A stretch of 41,541 nt of DNA, taken from assembly GCF_000160835.1 (NCBI RefSeq), contig NZ_GG700734.1:34660-76200 (forward strand), in the 5' to 3' direction. This stretch comes from Limosilactobacillus antri DSM 16041 (lineage in GTDB: Bacteria > Bacillota > Bacilli > Lactobacillales > Lactobacillaceae). Below the pieces are notes generated by a model. That model made no database searches and was not told where the DNA came from. It was given only the letters and a program-made list of their open reading frames with translations. A program made the position numbers and the translations under genes. Of the stretch, positions 1 to 8,235 are shown in pieces. The first letter of the stretch is position 1; every line of letters begins with the position of its first letter.

Positions 1-23
1 GCGTGCTCCCAGGAGTAAACAAA

Positions 24-39
24 ATTGGTCTAGATGACT
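24..39. promoter_or_regulatory. dre-like operator (NagR/YvoA type) in the gntR promoter
   Basis: The 16 bases ATTGGTCTAGATGACT match 13 of 16 positions of the palindromic dre site AGTGGTCTAGACCACT that I recall for Bacillus subtilis NagR (YvoA). The site lies between the possible -35 and the -10 of the gene for a NagR-like GntR/UTRA protein, where binding would block transcription. This suggests autoregulation. The match is seen in the sequence; the regulator-site pairing is inference. Confidence 0.55.
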
Positions 40-55
40 AAAAAAGTGGTAGAAT
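25..55 (+). promoter_or_regulatory. Promoter of the GntR regulator gene
   Basis: An extended -10 (TGG then TAGAAT, 47-55) lies about 50 bp upstream of the start codon. A weak -35 (TTGGTC, 25-30) sits 19 bp before it, inside the dre-like operator. The extended -10 probably compensates for the poor -35 spacing. Confidence 0.5.
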
Positions 56-103
56 AAGACGAAGTATGACAGAGAATTGTATTGGCATAAGGAGGAATAC
101 GTC

Positions 104-805
104 ATGGGCTCACCGGTCTACATTCAAATTCATAATCAACTGCGGGAGAATATCGAAAATGATAAGTGGCGGGTCGGCCAAAAGATTCCGGCGGAACGGG
201 AGCTGGCCAACCAGTTTAACGTCAGTCGGATGACCCTGCGTCAGGCAATCCAGGCCCTGGTTGATGAGGGAATCCTCGAACGCCGGGTCGGCTCGGGGAC
301 CTTCGTGGCTAACCGCAAGGTGCAGGAAAAAATGGCTGGGGTCACCAGTTTTACCGAGTTAATGCTGGCGGCCGGGAAGACGCCGTCTAGCAAGACCATT
401 TCTTACCACTTAACGGTGCCCTCCCAAACCGAAATCGAAAAGCTGAAGCTGCCGGCGGGAGAACAGGTGCTGCGGATGGAGCGGGTCCGCTCTGGCAATG
501 AGATTCCGATCTGCTACGAAATTGCCACGGTCCCGGCGACCCTGGTCAAGGACTTTAGCCGGGAAGAAATTACCAGCTCCTTTTACCGGACCTTAGAGCA
601 GAAGGCCCACCTTTACCCGGGCCACGCGACCCAGCACATTTCCGCAACTAAGGCTACGGAACGGATTGCCACCTACCTGGACGTTAAACGCGGCGACCCG
701 CTCTTGCGGATGACCCAGCTGTCCTATTTGCAGGACGGCCGGCCGTTTGAGTACGTCCACACCCAGTACGTCGGCTCCCGCTTTGAATTTGTCCTCGAAA
801 AATGA
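104..805 (+). CDS. GntR-family (HutC/UTRA) transcriptional regulator, NagR/YvoA-like
   Basis: The 233-residue protein has an N-terminal winged-helix domain (about 1-70, with the typical ERELANQFNVSRMTLRQAI helix-turn-helix) and a C-terminal UTRA ligand-binding domain (about 85-230, starting near GVTSFTELM and including the FEYVHTQYVG strand). Overall it resembles B. subtilis NagR/YvoA, which senses glucosamine-6-phosphate and represses GlcNAc genes; that ligand is inferred here. The start was set at ATG 104 because GGAGGA (91-96) is well placed; an in-frame ATG at 77 lacks a ribosome site. No GlcNAc-use genes lie next to it, so its targets are probably elsewhere, apart from itself through the operator at 24-39. 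Confidence 0.88.
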   Translation: MGSPVYIQIHNQLRENIENDKWRVGQKIPAERELANQFNVSRMTLRQAIQALVDEGILERRVGSGTFVANRKVQEKMAGVTSFTELMLAAGKTPSSKTISYHLTVPSQTEIEKLKLPAGEQVLRMERVRSGNEIPICYEIATVPATLVKDFSREEITSSFYRTLEQKAHLYPGHATQHISATKATERIATYLDVKRGDPLLRMTQLSYLQDGRPFEYVHTQYVGSRFEFVLEK

Positions 806-872
806 GGGTAGGACGGGACTGACTGGTTCGTTACCAACCGCCGCCTGTCTTTAGCGGCAAATGGGAAAACCG

Positions 873-901
873 TTGGAATTAAGCTCCCGTTCTGCTATAT
901 T
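873..901 (+). promoter_or_regulatory. Promoter of the pncB-nadE-tex-sprT operon
   Basis: TTGGAA (873-878) and TATATT (896-901) are separated by 17 bp, and TGC directly before the -10 makes it an extended -10. It lies 55 bp upstream of the pncB start codon. Two small hairpins precede it (near 820-835 and 841-858); they lack a T-run and are not called as terminators. Confidence 0.7.
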
Positions 902-955
902 AAGAATAATTTTTGTTACCGTGTTATTAACTAGACTGAAAGGGAATAAAGAACA

Positions 956-2422
956 ATGAAATTTGATTATCCAGATGATAGCCTTGCTTTACACACCGAT
1001 GCCTATGAGCTGAGCATGATGCAGACCTACTGGAAGCAGGGGATGGGCAACCGGCGGGCGGTGTTTGAGTCTTTCTTCCGGAAAATGCCGTTCAACAATG
1101 GCTACGCCGTATTCGTCGGCCTCGACCACATCATCCGTTACATTAAGAACCTCCATTTTACGGCCAGCGACATTGACTACCTCAAGTCAACCGGCCAGTT
1201 TGACGATGACTTCCTGGAATACCTCCGCGACTTCCGCTTCACCGGCTCATTGCGGAGCTTTGAAGAGGGGGACTTTGTCTTTAACCACGAACCGATCCTG
1301 CAGGTGGACGCACCGATGATTGAGGCCCAGCTGGTCGAAACGGCGCTCTTAAACATCCTTAACTACCAGATTATGGTTGCAACCAAGGCGTCACGGATCC
1401 GCTCCGTGGTTGGGGACCAGAGTGTGATGGAATTCGGAACCCGGCGTGCCCAGGAACTTGACGCGTCGATTTGGGGAACCCGGGCGGCCTACATCGGCGG
1501 CTTTAACGCCACCAGCAATGTCCGGGCCGGCAAGCTCTTCGGGATCCCGATTTCTGGGACCCACGCCCACGCCCTCGTTCAGGCGTACATGAATGACTAC
1601 GACGCCTTTAAGGCCTACGCGCAGACCCACCACGATTGCGTCTTCCTGGTGGATACCTTTGATACCCTCAAGAGCGGGGTACCGAACGCGATCAAGGTCG
1701 CTAAAGAATTCGGCGACAAGATCAACTTCCAGGGGGTCCGGATTGACAGTGGCGACATGGCCTACCTGTCCAAGCGGGTGCGGACGATGCTGGACGAAGC
1801 CGGCTTCCCGGACGCCAAGATTTTTGCCTCGAACGGTCTGGACGAAAAGACGATCCAAAACCTGAAAATGCAGGGCGCCAAGATCGACGTCTGGGGAATC
1901 GGGACCAAGCTGATTACCGCCTATGACCAGCCAACCCTGGGGGCGGTCTACAAGCTGGTTGCCTTTGAAAACGAGTATGGCGAGATGGTCGACACCATTA
2001 AGATTTCCAACAACGTCAGCAAGATGTCGACGCCGGGCAAAAAGCAGGTCTGGCGGATCAACGACCGGCTGGACGGCAAGAGCGAGGGCGACTATATTAC
2101 CCTGGCCGACGAAGACCCGCGCAAGCTCAGCCAGATCAACATGTTCAACCCGCGCTTCCCGCTCCAGCAAAAGGACGTCAGTGACTTTACTGCCCGGCCG
2201 ATGCTCAAGGAGATTTGGCGGGATGGCGAGTTTGTCTACACCGAACCGACCCTGGAGGAAATCCGCGATCACCGGATTGCGAGCCTGGCAGCGCTCTGGG
2301 ACGAGTACAAACGGGATTTGAACCCGGAGGTCTACCCGGTTGACCTTTCGCAACGGTGCTACGACAACAAGATGAAGCTGATTCACCAGGTTAACGAGTA
2401 CGTTAAGGGCCTTGAGAATTAA
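956..2422 (+). CDS. pncB: Nicotinate phosphoribosyltransferase
   Basis: This 488-residue enzyme joins nicotinate and PRPP, with ATP hydrolysis, to form nicotinate mononucleotide in the Preiss-Handler route to NAD. The protein starts with the family hallmark [17 protein letters not shown], has the FESFFRKMP segment, and carries the [11 protein letters not shown] motif, where His203 is the likely autophosphorylated histidine; the [15 protein letters not shown] and GVRIDSGD motifs follow. Length is normal for the family. The start ATG follows AAAGGGAATAAAG. It is the first gene of an operon and is followed 11 bp later by nadE, so the two ends of NAD salvage are co-expressed. Confidence 0.96.
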   Translation: MKFDYPDDSLALHTDAYELSMMQTYWKQGMGNRRAVFESFFRKMPFNNGYAVFVGLDHIIRYIKNLHFTASDIDYLKSTGQFDDDFLEYLRDFRFTGSLRSFEEGDFVFNHEPILQVDAPMIEAQLVETALLNILNYQIMVATKASRIRSVVGDQSVMEFGTRRAQELDASIWGTRAAYIGGFNATSNVRAGKLFGIPISGTHAHALVQAYMNDYDAFKAYAQTHHDCVFLVDTFDTLKSGVPNAIKVAKEFGDKINFQGVRIDSGDMAYLSKRVRTMLDEAGFPDAKIFASNGLDEKTIQNLKMQGAKIDVWGIGTKLITAYDQPTLGAVYKLVAFENEYGEMVDTIKISNNVSKMSTPGKKQVWRINDRLDGKSEGDYITLADEDPRKLSQINMFNPRFPLQQKDVSDFTARPMLKEIWRDGEFVYTEPTLEEIRDHRIASLAALWDEYKRDLNPEVYPVDLSQRCYDNKMKLIHQVNEYVKGLEN

Positions 2423-2433
2423 GGAGAAGGAAA

Positions 2434-3261
2434 ATGCGGCAGTTACAAAAATCAATTATTAATACGTTGAAGGTGAAACCCCAAATTGACCCGCAAGAGG
2501 AAGTGGACAAGCGGGTTCAGTTTATCAGTGACTTTTTGCAAAAGACGGGGATGACGACCCTGGTCCTGGGGATTTCTGGTGGTCAGGACTCGTCCCTGAC
2601 AGGGCGGCTGTGTCAATTGGCCGTGGAAAAGCTGCGGCAAAAAGCACCGGATAAGCACTACCAATTCATCGCGGTCCGGCTGCCATACGGCGAACAGGCG
2701 GATGAGTCTGACGCCATGAAAGCAATTAATGATTTCATCAAGCCTGACCAGACACTGCGGGTCAACATTAAGCCGGCGACCGACGCCATGGTCGCGGCTG
2801 TCGAAGCGGCGGGAGCCCAGATCAGCGATTTCAACAAGGGGAACATCAAGGCCCGGGAACGGATGATTGTCCAATATGCGATTGCTGGCGCTAACCACGG
2901 CGCCGTTGTGGGAACCGACCACGCTGCCGAAGCGGTCACCGGCTTTTACACCAAGTTTGGTGACGGCGGGGCCGACATCACGCCCCTGTCTGGGCTGGAT
3001 AAGCGGCAGGGGAAGGCTCTGCTGGAGTACCTCCAGGCCCCTAAGTCCCTCTATGAAAAGGTGCCGACCGCGGACCTGGAAGATGACCAGCCGATGCGGC
3101 CGGACGAAGAGGCGCTGGGCGTTTGCTATGAAGATATTGATAATTACCTTGAGGGCCACCAGATTGCCGACAAGGTTGCCGAAAAGATTGAGGACTGGTA
3201 CAAGAAGACGCGGCACAAGCGTCACCAGCCGATTAGTCCGCTCGATTCCTGGTGGAAGTAG
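2434..3261 (+). CDS. nadE: NH3-dependent NAD+ synthetase
   Basis: The 275-residue protein amidates deamido-NAD to NAD using ATP and ammonia, the last step of the pathway fed by PncB. The PP-loop [12 protein letters not shown] is at about 48-59, and [20 protein letters not shown] forms the conserved core near 160-180. There is no N-terminal nitrilase (glutaminase) domain, so it is the short ammonia-dependent form. AAGGAGAAGG precedes the ATG. It sits 11 bp after pncB and 19 bp before tex. Confidence 0.96.
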   Translation: MRQLQKSIINTLKVKPQIDPQEEVDKRVQFISDFLQKTGMTTLVLGISGGQDSSLTGRLCQLAVEKLRQKAPDKHYQFIAVRLPYGEQADESDAMKAINDFIKPDQTLRVNIKPATDAMVAAVEAAGAQISDFNKGNIKARERMIVQYAIAGANHGAVVGTDHAAEAVTGFYTKFGDGGADITPLSGLDKRQGKALLEYLQAPKSLYEKVPTADLEDDQPMRPDEEALGVCYEDIDNYLEGHQIADKVAEKIEDWYKKTRHKRHQPISPLDSWWK

Positions 3262-3280
3262 TTTTTAGACGGAGGACCGA

Positions 3281-5455
3281 ATGGATCAACAAATTGTTCA
3301 ACTAGTAAGTCAGCAGCTGCCGAAGCTGCGGCACAAGCAGGTTAGTGCCGCCCTGCAGCTGATGGATGAGGGGAACACGATTCCCTTCATCGCGCGGTAC
3401 CGGAAGGAAATGACCGGGACCCTGGATGAAGTTCAGTTGCAGGAAATTCGCGATCAGTACCACCACGTTGCCAGCCTGCGTGAACGGCAGGAAACGGTGG
3501 TCAACAAGATCAAGGAGCAGGGCAAGCTGACTCCTGCCCTGGAAAAGCAGATTCGCGCCGCCACCGACCTGCAAACGGTGGAGGACCTCTACCTGCCATA
3601 CAAGCAGAAGCGGCAGACCAAGGCCCAGAAGGCCAAGGCCGCCGGACTGGCGCCGCTGGCCAACTGGCTGTTAACCTACCCTGACGGCGACCTGGCGGCT
3701 AAGGCGGCCGAATTCGTCAACGCTGACGTTGAGAGCCCGGAAGCAGCTCTTGAGGGGGCCCATGAAATCCTGGCCGAGGCCATCTCTGAGATGGTAACGG
3801 TCCGGGCCTGGTTACGGAACTTTACCAATAACCACGGCCAGCTGGTCACCAGCCTGAAGAAGGGTGGCGAGGAAAAGGATGAGCTAAAGACCTACAAGCA
3901 GTATTACGACTTTGCTAGTGCCGTAAAGGGCCTGAACTCTTACCAGGTGCTGGCGATCAACCGGGGTGAAAAGGAGGACGTTTTGTCCGTTAAACTAGCG
4001 GTTGATGAAACGGCTGTCCTGAACTACCTCAAGTTCCGCCTGCTCCGGACGAAGAAGGAGAACCAGGCCACGACCTTTATCGAAGAAGCCGCGGCCGACG
4101 CCTATAAGCGTTTCTTAGGCCCGGCAATTGAACGAGAGCTGCGGCGGCAGCTGACGGATGCTGCTGACCAGCAGGCGATTAAGGTCTTTGGCGAAAACCT
4201 CTACCACCTGCTGATGCAGGCGCCAATTAAGGGCAAGGTCGTGCTCGGCTTTGACCCCGCCTACCGGACCGGTTGCAAGCTGGCCGTCCTGGATGAGAAC
4301 GGCAAGTTCCTGACTAAGGCGGTGATTTACCCCCACAAGCCGGCGCCGGAAAAGCAACGGGCCGCGGCGGAAGGCGAATTCATCGAGCTCTTGGAGAAGT
4401 ACCATGTCGAGATGATTGCGATTGGGAACGGAACCGCCAGCCGGGAGTCGGAACAGTTCGTCGCGGCGGCGCTTAAGAAGATTGATCGCCCAGTTTACTA
4501 CGTGATCGTCAACGAAGCGGGGGCCTCTGTTTACTCTGCGAGCCAGGAAGCCCGGGACGAATTCCCCGACCTGCACGTTGAACAGCGGAGTGCCATCTCG
4601 ATTGGGCGGCGGCTCCAGGATCCACTGGCCGAACTGGTCAAGATTGACCCGCAATCGATCGGGGTCGGCCAGTACCAGCACGACTTGCCGAAGAAGGAGC
4701 TGAGCGGGGAACTGGACGCCATCGTGGAGCGGGCGGTCAACCGGGTCGGGGTTAACCTGAACACGGCCAGTTACCAGCTGCTCAGCCAGATTTCTGGCCT
4801 GAACAAGACGATTGCCAAGAACATTGTCAAGTACCGGGATGACAACGGCCGCTACACCAACCGGCAGCAGCTCAAAGACGTGCCGCGGCTGGGACCGAAA
4901 GCCTTCCAGCAGTCGGTGGGCTTCTTGCGGATCGTCAACGGCGAGAACCCGCTCGATAACACCGACGTCCACCCCGAGAGCTACCCAATTGCGGCGGCAA
5001 TGATGGACAAGGCGGGCGTGGCAGTAGCCGACCTGGGCACCCCCGGGGCAACAAAGCGGATTCGGCAACTGGACCCGGCGGAATTTACGACGGCCAAGGC
5101 CGGGGAGGCGACCGTTAACGATATCATGGCCTCCCTGCAAAAGCCGGGCCGCGACCTGCGGGACTCGATGCCGGCGCCGTTGCTGCGCCATGACGTGATG
5201 ACGATTGAGGACCTGAAACCGGGAATGCAGCTGCAGGGCACGGTCCGCAACGTGGTCGACTTCGGGGCCTTTGTTGACATCGGGGTCAAGCACGACGGTT
5301 TAGTTCACATTTCCAAGATGACCAAGAAGTTTACCCGCGATCCGCGGTCGGTTGTTTCCGTGGGCGACATTGTGGACGTGTGGATTGACAGCGTTGACCT
5401 GAAGCGGCAGCGGATTCAGCTGACCATGCTGAATCCGGCGACCGTGAATGAATAA
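3281..5455 (+). CDS. tex: Tex-family S1 RNA-binding transcription accessory protein
   Basis: The 724-residue protein follows the full Tex layout: an N-terminal Tex domain beginning with the IPFIARYRKEMTG segment, a YqgF-like RNase H fold (GFDPAYRTGCKLAVLD from about 322), helix-hairpin-helix repeats (around 490-560, with LNTAS and YRDDNGRYTNRQQL), and a C-terminal S1 domain from about 645 (GTVRNVVDFGAFVDIGVKHDGLVHIS region, split here only for length). Tex proteins bind nucleic acids and act in transcription and RNA processing; the exact role in this organism is not known. It follows nadE by 19 bp with GGAGGACCG as ribosome site, and its end overlaps the SprT gene by 8 bp, indicating translational coupling. 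Confidence 0.95.
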   Translation: MDQQIVQLVSQQLPKLRHKQVSAALQLMDEGNTIPFIARYRKEMTGTLDEVQLQEIRDQYHHVASLRERQETVVNKIKEQGKLTPALEKQIRAATDLQTVEDLYLPYKQKRQTKAQKAKAAGLAPLANWLLTYPDGDLAAKAAEFVNADVESPEAALEGAHEILAEAISEMVTVRAWLRNFTNNHGQLVTSLKKGGEEKDELKTYKQYYDFASAVKGLNSYQVLAINRGEKEDVLSVKLAVDETAVLNYLKFRLLRTKKENQATTFIEEAAADAYKRFLGPAIERELRRQLTDAADQQAIKVFGENLYHLLMQAPIKGKVVLGFDPAYRTGCKLAVLDENGKFLTKAVIYPHKPAPEKQRAAAEGEFIELLEKYHVEMIAIGNGTASRESEQFVAAALKKIDRPVYYVIVNEAGASVYSASQEARDEFPDLHVEQRSAISIGRRLQDPLAELVKIDPQSIGVGQYQHDLPKKELSGELDAIVERAVNRVGVNLNTASYQLLSQISGLNKTIAKNIVKYRDDNGRYTNRQQLKDVPRLGPKAFQQSVGFLRIVNGENPLDNTDVHPESYPIAAAMMDKAGVAVADLGTPGATKRIRQLDPAEFTTAKAGEATVNDIMASLQKPGRDLRDSMPAPLLRHDVMTIEDLKPGMQLQGTVRNVVDFGAFVDIGVKHDGLVHISKMTKKFTRDPRSVVSVGDIVDVWIDSVDLKRQRIQLTMLNPATVNE

Positions 5456-5897
5456 CGCAGACCTGCAGCGGTTGACGGAACAGTGGTCACTGGCGGCCTT
5501 CCACCGGCCCTTTGCCCACCGGATCTTTTTCAATTCCCGGCTCAAGACGACCGGGGGCCGTTACCACCTGGAGGATGGCCACATTGATATTAACCCGCTG
5601 ATGTACACCGAGTTTGACCTGGCCAACCTCAAGCGGGTGGTCCTCCACGAGCTGTGTCACTACCACCTCCACCAGACCGGCCAGGACTACCACCACCGCA
5701 GTACCGCCTTTCGGACCCTGCTAGCCCAGGTCGGTGGTTCCCGCTACGCGCCGGTGACCAGCAAGGCGCGGCCGCGGAAGGTCAAGTGGGTCTACCAGTG
5801 TTCGGGCTGCGGGATTACGATTGGCCGCCAGCGGCGCTTTAATACCCGGCGCTACGTCTGCCGGCGGTGTGGTCACCACTTTTACCTAAAAAATTAA
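5448..5897 (+). CDS. SprT-like zinc metalloprotease-fold protein
   Basis: The 149-residue protein has the metalloprotease motif HELCH (67-71) inside a SprT-like domain (about 5-110), and a C-terminal zinc ribbon with paired cysteines at 118/121 and 138/141. SprT/Spartan proteins are linked to proteolysis, in eukaryotes of DNA-protein crosslinks; the role of the short bacterial form is unproven. The start codon lies within the end of tex (8-bp overlap), and genes of this type commonly follow tex in lactobacilli. It is the last gene of the pncB operon. It is often annotated as SprT family or YdiL/YdcK-like in Firmicutes. Confidence 0.9.
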   Translation: MNNADLQRLTEQWSLAAFHRPFAHRIFFNSRLKTTGGRYHLEDGHIDINPLMYTEFDLANLKRVVLHELCHYHLHQTGQDYHHRSTAFRTLLAQVGGSRYAPVTSKARPRKVKWVYQCSGCGITIGRQRRFNTRRYVCRRCGHHFYLKN

Positions 5898-5905
5898 AAA
5901 AGGGC

Positions 5906-5934
5906 TTGTCAACAAGTAGTCAGCTTGCTATAAT
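5906..5934 (+). promoter_or_regulatory. Promoter of tRNA-Leu
   Basis: TTGTCA (5906-5911) and TATAAT (5929-5934) are 17 bp apart, with TGC before the -10. This near-consensus promoter ends 13 bp before the tRNA. Confidence 0.85.
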
Positions 5935-5947
5935 ACTATTTGTTGAC

Positions 5948-6032
5948 GCGGCCATGGCGGAATTGGCAGACGCGTAAGATTAAGGATCTTATGGTCGTTT
6001 AGACCGTGGAGGTTCAAGTCCTCTTGGCCGCA
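5948..6032 (+). tRNA. tRNA-Leu (anticodon UAA)
   Basis: An 85-base class II tRNA. The acceptor arms GCGGCCA and TGGCCGC pair fully. The anticodon loop TTAAGGA between TAAGA and TCTTA gives UAA. A long variable arm (TGGTCGTTTAGACCG region) and a T arm with GTTCAAGTC are present. The 3' CCA is not encoded (discriminator A followed by CTA). An AT-richer region with a broken gene starts just downstream, so this tRNA could have been an integration point; no direct repeat of its 3' end was found by eye. Confidence 0.96.
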
Positions 6033-6044
6033 CTACTAAAAATG

Positions 6045-6079
6045 CCCGACTGATTTAATTATCGGTCGGGTGTTTTTTT
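6045..6079 (+). terminator. Terminator after tRNA-Leu
   Basis: CCCGACTGAT pairs with ATCGGTCGGG (one G-U pair) around an 8-9 base loop and is followed by a run of seven T. It is a strong intrinsic terminator. Confidence 0.9.
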
Positions 6080-6251
6080 GCGTTGAATTAAAGGAGTAAG
6101 TGAACTAAAGCAGGTATGTAAGATAGCCTGCGTCTGCTGTCTGATTATTTACAGAGAATTTAAGAAAACGATGGGCGTATACAACGAGGAAAGAATCCCG
6201 CAAAATTATAACGAGGACATATCTTTAGATTGAGCAGAGGAGATGATTATT
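6080..6251. other. AT-rich spacer without a recognised gene
   Basis: After the tRNA-Leu terminator there is about 170 bp of AT-richer DNA. It contains only a 20-codon ATG reading frame (6171-6233) without a ribosome site, which I do not call. No repeat or attachment site was seen. The base composition changes from the GC-rich backbone here and stays lower through the hemY region. Confidence 0.5.
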
Positions 6252-6425
6252 ATGGATAAGGCAACGGAATTTTATGACTGGTTCCATAGCTTAACACCTG
6301 CAGGGATTAAGCGAATGGCTGATAATGAACTGGACGAAAGTAAAAGATTGTTTCTCTATGATCTATTAAATTCGAGACTGCGGGAAGTTCAAAAGCCAAT
6401 TATTGAAGGAAAGTTTGTCCTCTAA
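6252..6425 (+). CDS. Small hypothetical protein
   Basis: A 57-residue acidic, probably helical protein with no signal peptide or membrane segment; I do not recognise the family. The start ATG at 6252 was chosen over an in-frame ATG at 6243 because GAGGAG (6237-6242) then has a 9-base spacing. It stands alone in an AT-richer stretch between tRNA-Leu and hemY. It may be a real small gene or a remnant of an acquired segment; the good ribosome site favours a real gene. Confidence 0.5.
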   Translation: MDKATEFYDWFHSLTPAGIKRMADNELDESKRLFLYDLLNSRLREVQKPIIEGKFVL

Positions 6426-6598
6426 TATGCCGATCAATGCTAGATTTTTCATTTTGGGGACTTTTTAAAAGCGCATTTGCAATAATGAAGTATATAAGAA
6501 GCGGCTAAGAATATGATCCTGGTAATTGTTGATTTTATTCATTAAAATGTAAGTTAATTGCGTATTGTTTGACTAGATGTATGAGGAGGGACCGCATT

Positions 6599-7986
6599 AT
6601 GAAAAAAGTCGTTATTGTCGGCGGTGGTCTGTCTGGACTCTCAGCAGCGTACTATCTTGGGAAAGCAAAGCCTATGTGGGACATCCAGCTATATGAAAGT
6701 GCTGACCGGTTCGGCGGTAAAGTGCAAACTAAGCATATTCAGAGATATACCGTTGAAATGGGGCCAGACTCTTACCTGGCCAGGAAGCCAGCCATGACTA
6801 AGCTAGTAACTGAGCTCGGCCTTAGTAAGGATGTTGTTATTAACAAGACCGACCAGGCTTATATTTATAGTCGTCGAAAGCTTTATCCTATCCCAGGGGG
6901 CTCAATTGTTGGTATTCCAACCAAGCTAATTCCCTTTGCGGAAACAAGATTGCTATCAACAGCAGCAAAATTCAGAGTTCTCAGTGACTACTTTAAACGG
7001 CCGTATTCTAATCAAGGCGACGTTTCAATTGGCGATTTCTTTAAGTATCATTTAGGGGAAGAAATGGTAGCCCAGCTAATTGAACCATTAATGGCTGGTA
7101 TATATGGTGGCGACATCTATAAACTGAGCCTCGATTCAGCGTTTCCACAGTTTCATCAGATGGAGCGGCGGTCTGGAAACCTGATCCGTGGTGTCTTAGA
7201 CTTGAAAAACGTCGCGTACCGCAACGTAAGGGAATATTCCGTCAGTTAAAGCACGGGCTGGCTTCAGTACTCGATGCCTTGATTAGCCAAATGCCGGATA
7301 ATGTGACCCTTCATAAAAACAGTAGTGTTTCTGCGATTGAGTACCAGCAGGGGCACCAGGATGGCTCTTTCCATCTAATGATTAACGATAATACAGCTAT
7401 TACCGCAAATAATGTAATTATTACGACTCCACCAGACTGTTACAAGCACTGGTTTATGGACGATAACGCGTTTGATACTGTGCGGCAGATGAGCCTTGGC
7501 TCCTGTGCGATTACCATGATGAGTTTTGACAGAGCTAGTTTTAATGCAGAACTTAAAGGTAACGGCTTTGTCATTACCAGGGCAACTCAAACGCCGCTAA
7601 CTGCCTGCACCTTCATCTCAAATAAGTGGACTGCGACTGTACCGAAGGACCGGGTTGTTCTACGGGCCTTTATCGGCAAGCCTGGTGACTCAACAATCGC
7701 CAATCATTCTAATGCCGAACTGGGAGAAATCGCACTGCATGAACTACAACGGATTCTCCACTTCTCTGCTAAGCCTCAATGGGTTGAAACTAACCGGCTA
7801 GTGCAGAGTATACCTCAGTACACGGTTGGCCATCTGGATCGGGTTGCCAAACTAAAGCAACACGTAGCAACGACCTATCCCGGCTTATTCTTAATTGGGA
7901 CACCTTATGGCGGTGTTGGAATGCCAGACTGCATTCGGCAGGCTAAAACTGCTGTGGAGAGACTGACACAAGAGTATGGTCAATAA
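6599..7986 (+). pseudogene. hemY: Protoporphyrinogen/coproporphyrinogen oxidase (HemY type), frameshifted
   Basis: Two reading frames together make one HemY-like flavoprotein. The first part (6599 to about 7204) starts with the FAD-binding motif VVIVGGGLSGLSAAYYLG and includes EMGPDSYLARKP and the GIYGGDIYKLSL segment. The second part runs in the -1 frame from about 7204 to 7986 and ends with the family's C-terminal GTPYGGVGMPDCIRQAKTAVE motif. Reading EKRRVPQRKGIFRQLKHG across the junction restores a normal protein of about 462 residues, so one base is missing at the TTGAAAAAC run near 7202-7210. The site is not a canonical -1 slippery heptamer. The enzyme would oxidise a porphyrinogen using FAD and oxygen. 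No other heme gene is in the window, and many lactobacilli lack the pathway. The start is ATG 6599 after GAGGAGGG. Alternatives are a sequencing error in the A-run or a real inactivating mutation. Confidence 0.85.
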
Positions 7987-8049
7987 TTACGATAATAAGA
8001 TTGCTGGTGTGTAAATTAGAATCAGCCGGTTACTTGTTCCGAGCCGGCG

Positions 8050-8074
8050 GGGTACCTGAAAAGGTACTCTTTTT
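8050..8074 (+). terminator. Terminator downstream of hemY
   Basis: GGGTACC and GGTACTC pair (one G-U) around a 6-base loop, followed by TTTTT. It lies about 65 bp after the hemY stop. Confidence 0.75.
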
Positions 8075-8080
8075 ATAATT

Positions 8081-8124
8081 AAGGACGGATCACGGTGATT
8101 TTTGTGGTTCGCCCTTTTAGGTTT
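8081..8124 (+). terminator. Second hairpin terminator before lacL
   Basis: A 13-position stem (AAGGACGGATCAC with GTGGTTCGCCCTT) has one mismatch and two G-U pairs and is followed by TTTTAGG then TTTTT. Together with the preceding hairpin it insulates lacL from the hemY region. Confidence 0.65.
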
Positions 8125-8183
8125 TTATTGGTCACCGACCGCTTTTTTAGTAAAGTTTAGTAATCTTTACTATCTTCACTGAA

Positions 8184-8199
8184 ATGAAAGCGCTATACT
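8184..8199 (+). promoter_or_regulatory. cre site (CcpA) overlapping the lacL -10
   Basis: ATGAAAGCGCTATACT matches the cre consensus WTGNAARCGNWWWNCA at 15 of 16 positions. Its right half contains TATACT (8194-8199), the likely lacL -10, and no good -35 is seen upstream. CcpA bound here would block RNA polymerase, so lacLM should be repressed by glucose. No dedicated lac regulator gene is in the window. Confidence 0.75.
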
Positions 8200-8235
8200 A
8201 GTGGCGGATAGTTTTAGTGAGGAGGTCTTTCATTC

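Noticed and set aside
1391..2455. Long minus-strand open frame opposite pncB
   Set aside because: It lies in the antisense frame of a clear GC-rich gene, has no ribosome site and resembles no protein family.
4115..5293. 392-codon minus-strand open frame opposite tex
   Set aside because: It is a frame shadow caused by codon bias in tex; the translation is Arg/Val-rich without domains.
6171..6233. 20-codon ATG reading frame upstream of the small gene at 6252
   Set aside because: There is no ribosome site, it is short, and its composition gives no sign of coding.
7200..7212. Programmed -1 frameshift site in hemY
   Set aside because: The heptamer reads G AAA AAC, not X XXY YYZ with three equal bases, and no downstream pseudoknot stands out. 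A mutation or sequence error is simpler.
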